Assembly (NCBI GenBank): GCA_015259035.1
Contig: JABZHC010000005.1
Coordinates: 1-35,657 of the forward strand
Direction: 5' to 3'
Source of the DNA: Atopobium sp.
GTDB taxonomy: Bacteria; Actinomycetota; Coriobacteriia; Coriobacteriales; Atopobiaceae
Length of the DNA: 35,657 nucleotides
Below are positions 31,919-35,657 of the stretch, piece by piece (within the stretch, counting starts at the first letter, position 1; every line of letters begins with the position of its first letter). The notes under the pieces are model-generated. The model searched no databases. It saw only the letters and a list, made by a program, of their open reading frames with translations, and was not told the DNA's origin. Position numbers and translations under genes: made by a program.

Positions 31919-33388
31919 ATGGCTGATCAGACCGTAAATCCACAGTGGGCAAACGAGGAAACCGCTGCATTTAGTGCAGACCGTGCTAACCGCGTTGCTC
32001 GCAACTCCGTAACCTCTATGGGCGTTTCCGCAGCTGCTCGCGACATCACCACCATGCGCACCTACGCTGACACCTACGGTGTTGCTGTTGCAAAGACGGG
32101 CGACGTCACCAACCAGCGTCAGAGCGGTCGCTGCTGGATGTTCTCTTCTTTCAACGTGCTTCGCCAGGAGGCAATCAAGAAGCTTGACGTTGATACCTTT
32201 GAGTTCAGCCAGGCATATGGCATGTTCTATGACAAGCTTGAGAAGGCAAACTCAGCACTTGAGTACATCATTCAGACCGCTGATCAGCCAACCGATTCTC
32301 GTGTTGTCAACACGCTTCTGACCGAGGGCATTGGCGACGGCGGCTACTACTCGTTTGCCATGAGCTTGGTTGAGAAGTATGGCCTGGTTCCTAAGGATGC
32401 CATGCCAGAGACTGCCTGCTCCAAGAACTCTACACAGATGGATGAGCGCATTGACCGCCTGTTCAGAAAGAGTGCTGGCGAGCTTCGCGCAGCATACGCA
32501 GCTGGCAAGTCTCAAGACGAGCTTCGTGCGCTTAAGCAGGAGCAGCTCAAGGGCTTCCACCAGATTCTTTCCGTCTGCCTTGGCGAGCCACCTCTGACCT
32601 TTGACTTTGAGTGCAAGGTTGGCAAAAACGCACAGGTAGATAAGGCAAAGCTCTCCCCTGTTGAGCCAAGCAAGGCTTCTGACAACAAGGACAAGAAGGA
32701 CGGCGAGAAGGACGAGGAAGGCACTCAGATTCTTCGCGACTTTGGCATTACTCCTCTTGAGTTTGCTGAGCGCTATTGTGGCGTTGATCCTCGTGGCTTT
32801 GTCCAGCTCATTTCTGTTCCAAGCAAGAAATATCCTTACGGCAAGGTGTATCACCCAACCTTCATCGATACCGTTTTAGGTGGCATTAAGACTCGCTTCT
32901 TAAACGTTGAGCCAGAGGTTCTTGAGGCAGCTACCATTGCTTCTTTGAAGGACGGCAACCCTGTCTGCATGGCCTGCGACGTTATGCAGGAGTTCCCTCG
33001 CCACAATGAGGACTTCAACTACGTCCTCTCAACCGACACCATGGATTACAACGGCCTCTTTGGCGTTGATTTTGACATGGATCGCGAGGCAATGATTGAG
33101 AACTATGAGACTTCCCTTACCCACGCAATGACCTTCCAGGGCGTTGAGCTTGATAAGGACGGCAAGGCTAAGCAGTGGCGCATTGAGAACAGCTGGGGTA
33201 AAGACTCCGGTAAGGACGGCTACCTCATCATGAGCGCAGACTGGTTCCGCCTCTACGGCGGCGAGGCTGATGTTCGTCGTCAGTACGTTCCAGAGGACCT
33301 GCTCAAGGTTTGGGACGAGGGCGAAGATGTCCAGATTGATTTCTGGGAGAACCTTGGCTACTCCCTTGGTGGCCGTAACCGCAGGTAA
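31919..33388 (+). CDS. C1-family peptidase (PepC-like), copy 2 with altered C-terminus
   Basis: A 489-residue tandem paralogue of the preceding gene. The active site is kept: Gln66 and Cys72 (NQRQSGRCWMF), His402 (LTHAMTFQG), Asn424 (IENSWG). Two differences stand out. A charged Lys/Asp/Glu insertion of about 35 residues (near 235-275) includes SKASDNKDKKDGEKDEEG. The C-terminus ends DFWENLGYSLGGRNRR, lacking the PWDPMG tail of copy 1. As that tail sets aminopeptidase specificity, copy 2 may cut differently. AAAGGAG precedes the ATG. The terminator between the copies suggests partly separate expression. Confidence 0.92.
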   Translation: MADQTVNPQWANEETAAFSADRANRVARNSVTSMGVSAAARDITTMRTYADTYGVAVAKTGDVTNQRQSGRCWMFSSFNVLRQEAIKKLDVDTFEFSQAYGMFYDKLEKANSALEYIIQTADQPTDSRVVNTLLTEGIGDGGYYSFAMSLVEKYGLVPKDAMPETACSKNSTQMDERIDRLFRKSAGELRAAYAAGKSQDELRALKQEQLKGFHQILSVCLGEPPLTFDFECKVGKNAQVDKAKLSPVEPSKASDNKDKKDGEKDEEGTQILRDFGITPLEFAERYCGVDPRGFVQLISVPSKKYPYGKVYHPTFIDTVLGGIKTRFLNVEPEVLEAATIASLKDGNPVCMACDVMQEFPRHNEDFNYVLSTDTMDYNGLFGVDFDMDREAMIENYETSLTHAMTFQGVELDKDGKAKQWRIENSWGKDSGKDGYLIMSADWFRLYGGEADVRRQYVPEDLLKVWDEGEDVQIDFWENLGYSLGGRNRR

Positions 33389-33432
33389 GGTACGCGCAAC
33401 CACAGCCTACTAAGCACGCACATAAAAGCACC

Positions 33433-33466
33433 TATGGCCGGTACAGAATTTTCTGTGCCGGCCATA
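33433..33466 (+). terminator. Strong hairpin after C1 peptidase copy 2
   Basis: TATGGCCGGTACAGAA (33433-33448) pairs with TTCTGTGCCGGCCATA (33451-33466), with one G-U pair; the tip must open to form a loop. No long T run follows, so it is a less certain terminator. It may also protect the mRNA 3' end. Confidence 0.7.
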
Positions 33467-33508
33467 TTGGTCTATACTGAAAAGCATAAGCTTATTTAGG
33501 AGACCCTC

Positions 33509-33721
33509 ATGAAATACATTTCAAAAGAGCGTGTCATTTTACGAGCTACTATCCTAGTGTTCTTTTTATTAATCTGGTATTGCGATTCAAGAGGTATGCT
33601 GCCAGAAAATGGTCGCACTATCCTTACTATTCTTTTATTCGGTATTTTTTGGTTTATCGAGGCTAGATTTATTAAACCCACTAAAACAGATCAAAACGCG
33701 CCACGGAGACCTCGGCTGTAA
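33509..33721 (+). CDS. Small two-helix membrane protein, function unknown
   Basis: A 70-residue protein, MKYISKERVILRATILVFFL onward, with two hydrophobic segments (about 10-25 and 38-54) and basic ends (PRRPRL). No family is recognised. AGGAG precedes the ATG by six bases and TATACT (33473-33478) could be a -10 box, which favours a real gene. Its last 41 bases overlap the 3' end of the convergent yigZ gene. Confidence 0.65.
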   Translation: MKYISKERVILRATILVFFLLIWYCDSRGMLPENGRTILTILLFGIFWFIEARFIKPTKTDQNAPRRPRL

Positions 33722-34322
33722 TCTTTCCAGCGCTGAGCTCTGTCAATGCATCCGTGAACGCCGCTTCTTCTCCGCACCTAAAGTCTATGGCGAGAAAAAC
33801 GTCCGCTCCAAACTCTGTCGTTATAACCTTGCCGCCGGTATCTGAGACCAGGCGTTGAATCTGCTCATACAGGTTATACGGGGCCGACAACTCCACCCTC
33901 ACAACTTGCAGCATTTCCTGAACAGCAGACGCTTCCTCAGCAGCAGCCAAAGCCTCTTGAGTTGCCGTCGTATACGCACGAACAAGTCCGCCAGGACCCA
34001 AAAGCGTTCCGCCAAAGTAGCGCGTGACAACGCAGCAGACGTTCTTAAGCTCCGCTCCGCGCAATACCTCCAGCACCGGCATTCCCGCCGTTCTGGAAGG
34101 CTCTCCGTCGTCGGAAGCACGCTCTGTACCGTCCTCCAAGATCCATGCGGGAACGTTGTGGCGAGCATTGTAGTGCTTCGCCCTCACTGTGGCGAGAAAC
34201 TCTTGCGCATCTGACTCTGTTTCTACATGACAAAGCTGGGCTATGAAGCGGCTCTTTCTGTCTTCAAAGAGACCTTCCGCAACAAAGCCCAGTTTGATTG
34301 TCTTGTAGGATGTGTCAGACAT
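33681..34322 (-). CDS. YigZ/IMPACT-family protein
   Basis: A 213-residue protein of the UPF0029/IMPACT family. The first domain holds SRFIAQLCHV (about 23-32), the signature ASDDGEPSRTAGMPVLEVL (about 69-87) and VTRYFGGTLLGPGGLVRAYT (about 98-117). The second (about 145-213) is a ferredoxin-like C-terminal domain. Its biochemical role in bacteria is unsettled; eukaryotic IMPACT acts on translation control. It follows the PTS IIA gene by 21 bases, so the two are probably cotranscribed. Its 3' end overlaps the small membrane protein gene on the other strand. Confidence 0.94.
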   Translation of the reverse strand: MSDTSYKTIKLGFVAEGLFEDRKSRFIAQLCHVETESDAQEFLATVRAKHYNARHNVPAWILEDGTERASDDGEPSRTAGMPVLEVLRGAELKNVCCVVTRYFGGTLLGPGGLVRAYTTATQEALAAAEEASAVQEMLQVVRVELSAPYNLYEQIQRLVSDTGGKVITTEFGADVFLAIDFRCGEEAAFTDALTELSAGKITAEVSVARFDLF

Positions 34323-34343
34323 GGAGCAACTGCAGTGCCGCAG

Positions 34344-34874
34344 TTATGCGAGTACACAGACCTTCTCGCCAGCAGAAACTGGCTGGTCTGCAGAAGCAAG
34401 AATCTCTACGTTGCTATACTCGCTAGAGTTAGTAATAGCAAGAATAACTACCTCAGGATGACCCGCGTCTTTAACCTTATCCAAGTCAAAGGTCATCAGT
34501 GGCTGACCAACCTCAACGTGCTGATCCTGCTCAACAAGGGCGGTAAAACCGTCACCCTTCATCTCAACCGTATCAACGCCCACGTGAATCAAAACCTCTT
34601 CGCCAGAATCGGCAGTAATTCCAAAGGCGTGAACAGTTGGAGTAGTTGCGGTAATAGTGCCCGAAACTGGCGCGTACACAACACCCTCAGAAGGCCAAAT
34701 ACCCAGACCCTGTCCAAGCATTCCACCTGCAAAAACAGGATCAGGAACGTTCTCTAGCGCAACAACTTTTCCGCTTGCTGGCGCATAAATTGTTTTAGCA
34801 GTGTAATCAGAAACAACAAGAGCCTCTGGTGCAGCAGTCTTAGAAGATTTCTTGAAAAGATCAAAGAGTCCCAT
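34344..34874 (-). CDS. PTS glucose-type EIIA component, stand-alone (Crr-like)
   Basis: A 176-residue phosphocarrier of the glucose PTS family that passes phosphate from HPr to a sugar EIIB. The fold is typical: YAPASGKVVALENVPDPVFA, GIWPSEGVVYAPVSG, then His82 (VHAFGI) and the phosphorylated His97 (VLIHVGVDTV), 15 residues apart as in E. coli. The ATG at 34874 is chosen over one 15 codons upstream because AAAGGA lies five bases before it and the start MGLFDLFKK is family-like. No EIIB or EIIC gene is adjacent, so it serves a transporter encoded elsewhere or acts as a regulator. Confidence 0.94.
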   Translation of the reverse strand: MGLFDLFKKSSKTAAPEALVVSDYTAKTIYAPASGKVVALENVPDPVFAGGMLGQGLGIWPSEGVVYAPVSGTITATTPTVHAFGITADSGEEVLIHVGVDTVEMKGDGFTALVEQDQHVEVGQPLMTFDLDKVKDAGHPEVVILAITNSSEYSNVEILASADQPVSAGEKVCVLA

Positions 34875-34967
34875 GCTAGTCCTTTCGTATGTAAGCCTGT
34901 CCATCATAGCAGCATTCAAAGAGGCAGCTGTTGCTTTTCATGAACACGACGTACCAAAATCACACCC

Positions 34968-34993
34968 TTCTCGCCACTCACGTATGGCGAGAA
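34968..34993. repeat. Intergenic inverted pair of the dispersed 9-mer
   Basis: TTCTCGCCA (34968-34976) and TGGCGAGAA (34985-34993) form a perfect 9-bp dyad with an 8-base spacer, between the EIIA gene and rnpB. There is no T run on either side, so a terminator is unlikely. Confidence 0.85.
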
Positions 34994-35062
34994 ACCCACA
35001 GCTTCGCAACATCTCATTTACTTGGAGATTGTTTGACTTCGGAGCTTCTAGCCTTATGAACG

Positions 35063-35071
35063 TGATACAAT
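35063..35071 (+). promoter_or_regulatory. Candidate extended -10 promoter of rnpB
   Basis: TGATACAAT (35063-35071) is an extended -10 element placed seven bases before the first paired base of the RNase P RNA. A TTGACT at 35033-35038 is too far for it (27 bases) but would suit TATGAA at 35055-35060. Confidence 0.5.
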
Positions 35072-35078
35072 CGCCCAT

Positions 35079-35446
35079 GCAAAGTGGACCAGACAACCGC
35101 GGAGTGCCCGTCCAGCTAAGTGGAAGGGTGCTATGAGGAAAGTCCGGGCTCCACAGGGCAGGATGCTGGCTAACGGCCAGGCGGGGTGACCCGACGGAAA
35201 GTGCCGCAGAAAAGAAGACTCTCACCTGCGCATTCGCGTAAAGAGAAAAGCTGAAACGGTAGTGTAAGAGACTACCAGCATGCTGGCAACAGCATGGCTT
35301 GGTAAACCCCATCCGGAGCAAACGCAAATAGGAGCGCTATGGTGTGGCCCGCACTGCGCTCGGGTTGCGCGCTAGAGATCAGCAGCAATGCTGGTAGTAG
35401 ATAAATGGTTGTCCGCGACAGAACCCGGCTTATACGTCCACTTTGC
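35079..35446 (+). ncRNA. rnpB: RNase P RNA (M1-type, bacterial class A)
   Basis: The ribozyme that matures tRNA 5' ends. The terminal helix P1 is exact: GCAAAGTGGAC (35079-35089) pairs with GTCCACTTTGC (35436-35446). The conserved core GAGGAAAGTCCGGGC lies at 35135-35149, and the 3' core ACAGAACCCGGCTTAT at 35419-35434. Other conserved blocks (ACGGCCAGGCGGGGTGACCC, TGAAACGGTAGTGTAAGAGA, GGTAAACCCCATCCGGAGCA) appear in the expected order. The length of about 368 bases is typical. Confidence 0.97.
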
Positions 35447-35458
35447 CTATTGAATGCA

Positions 35459-35489
35459 AATCCCCCGTACGATTTCTGTGCGGGGGATT
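35459..35489 (+). terminator. Terminator after rnpB
   Basis: AATCCCCCGTAC (35459-35470) pairs with GTGCGGGGGATT (35478-35489), with one G-U pair and a 7-base loop, 12 bases after rnpB. The following T run is weak. Confidence 0.82.
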
Positions 35490-35518
35490 ATGATTCTGCA
35501 GCGTGTTAGCGTTGGCTT

Positions 35519-35647
35519 TTAGGCCTGGCGCACAAAATAGCGCAGCTTTGGTAGGTCTCGCTGAAGAATTGACATGTTCCTAATCAAGATAGCCAGGCAG
35601 CTAGGCGGTCGCACTACCTGATATGCATCTCTATGCATAAACTTCAT
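35519..35647 (-). CDS. Possible 42-residue open reading frame at the right edge
   Basis: On the minus strand a frame from ATG 35647 to TAA 35519 encodes 42 residues, ending NMSILQRDLPKLRYFVRQA, closed upstream by a stop codon. It is basic and has no recognised relative. No ribosome-binding site lies within the few bases available before the ATG. The rest of the 35490-35657 stretch shows nothing else. Confidence 0.2.
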   Translation of the reverse strand: MKFMHRDAYQVVRPPSCLAILIRNMSILQRDLPKLRYFVRQA

Positions 35648-35657
35648 CTAATATGCT

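Larger units (their letters stand above)
3814..34993. repeat. Dispersed 9-mer TGGCGAGAA (15 copies in the window)
   Basis: First bases of the copies are 3814, 4596, 5660, 8099, 8526, 9704, 16914, 24456, 31858, 31875, 33788, 34190, 34363, 34968 and 34985. Eight read TGGCGAGAA on the plus strand and seven on the minus. The next base is G in ten of them and A in five. Four more sites keep only the 8-mer GGCGAGAA: 1414, 9837, 10616 and 32702. Confidence 0.8.

Noticed and set aside
34875..34919. Longer start for the PTS EIIA gene
   Set aside because: The upstream 15 codons are not family-like, and AAAGGA is spaced for the ATG at 34874.
1..35657. tRNA genes, insertion sequences or prophage remains
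   Set aside because: The gaps between genes were read on both strands; no cloverleaf with a TTCRANNC arm, transposase or phage gene was seen.

Overview
The window (about 35.7 kb, moderate GC) looks like ordinary chromosome of a low-to-mid-GC actinobacterium of the class Coriobacteriia, most likely the Atopobium/Lancefieldella/Olsenella group. This is inferred from the gene mix: secreted proteins built from Trp/Gly/Tyr-rich wall-binding repeats, a DnaE with a long PHP-domain insertion, tandem PepC-type peptidases, a His-type RuvC active site, and a GAAC-N4-GTTC SOS box. Species was not tested. There is no phage, insertion sequence, tRNA or CRISPR array.

Layout. 1-2273 (minus): a CPBP membrane protease, queH and the N-terminal part of queA, with overlapping ends; QueA and QueH are the late steps of queuosine synthesis. 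2401-5358 (plus): a divergent methionyl-type tRNA synthetase and an alpha/beta hydrolase. 5417-9762 (plus): a palindromic operator, a MarR regulator and two half-transporters forming one heterodimeric ABC exporter. 9834-12987: a HAD phosphatase (minus) divergent from a TPR protein of unknown function. 13074-21169: a cell-envelope cluster with a bifunctional amidase/glucosaminidase (minus), a wall-binding protein made only of repeats, and an L,D-transpeptidase carrying the same repeats. A second HAD gene and a cold-shock gene lie inside this cluster. 21251-23860 (minus): ruvC-ruvA-ruvB plus a small conserved gene, behind a LexA-type box. 23922-30156 (minus): a NAD synthetase-like protein that has lost the catalytic residues of both domains, a superoxide reductase, and dnaE. 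30486-33388 (plus): two tandem C1 aminopeptidases. 33509-34874: a small membrane protein, yigZ and a stand-alone PTS IIA(Glc) protein. 35079-35446 (plus): the RNase P RNA gene.

The most unusual signal is a dispersed 9-mer, TGGCGAGAA. I count 15 copies on both strands, in different codon frames, and paired as inverted repeats between genes, including one pair that forms a terminator stem. By base composition about 0.3 copies are expected. The pattern resembles the DNA uptake sequences of Neisseria and Pasteurellaceae, although other explanations remain open. The other main leads are the NAD synthetase pseudoenzyme and the wall-binding family, whose two tandem members share nearly identical signal-peptide DNA.

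All counts and alignments were made by eye. Family assignments rest on recognisable motifs, not on searches.
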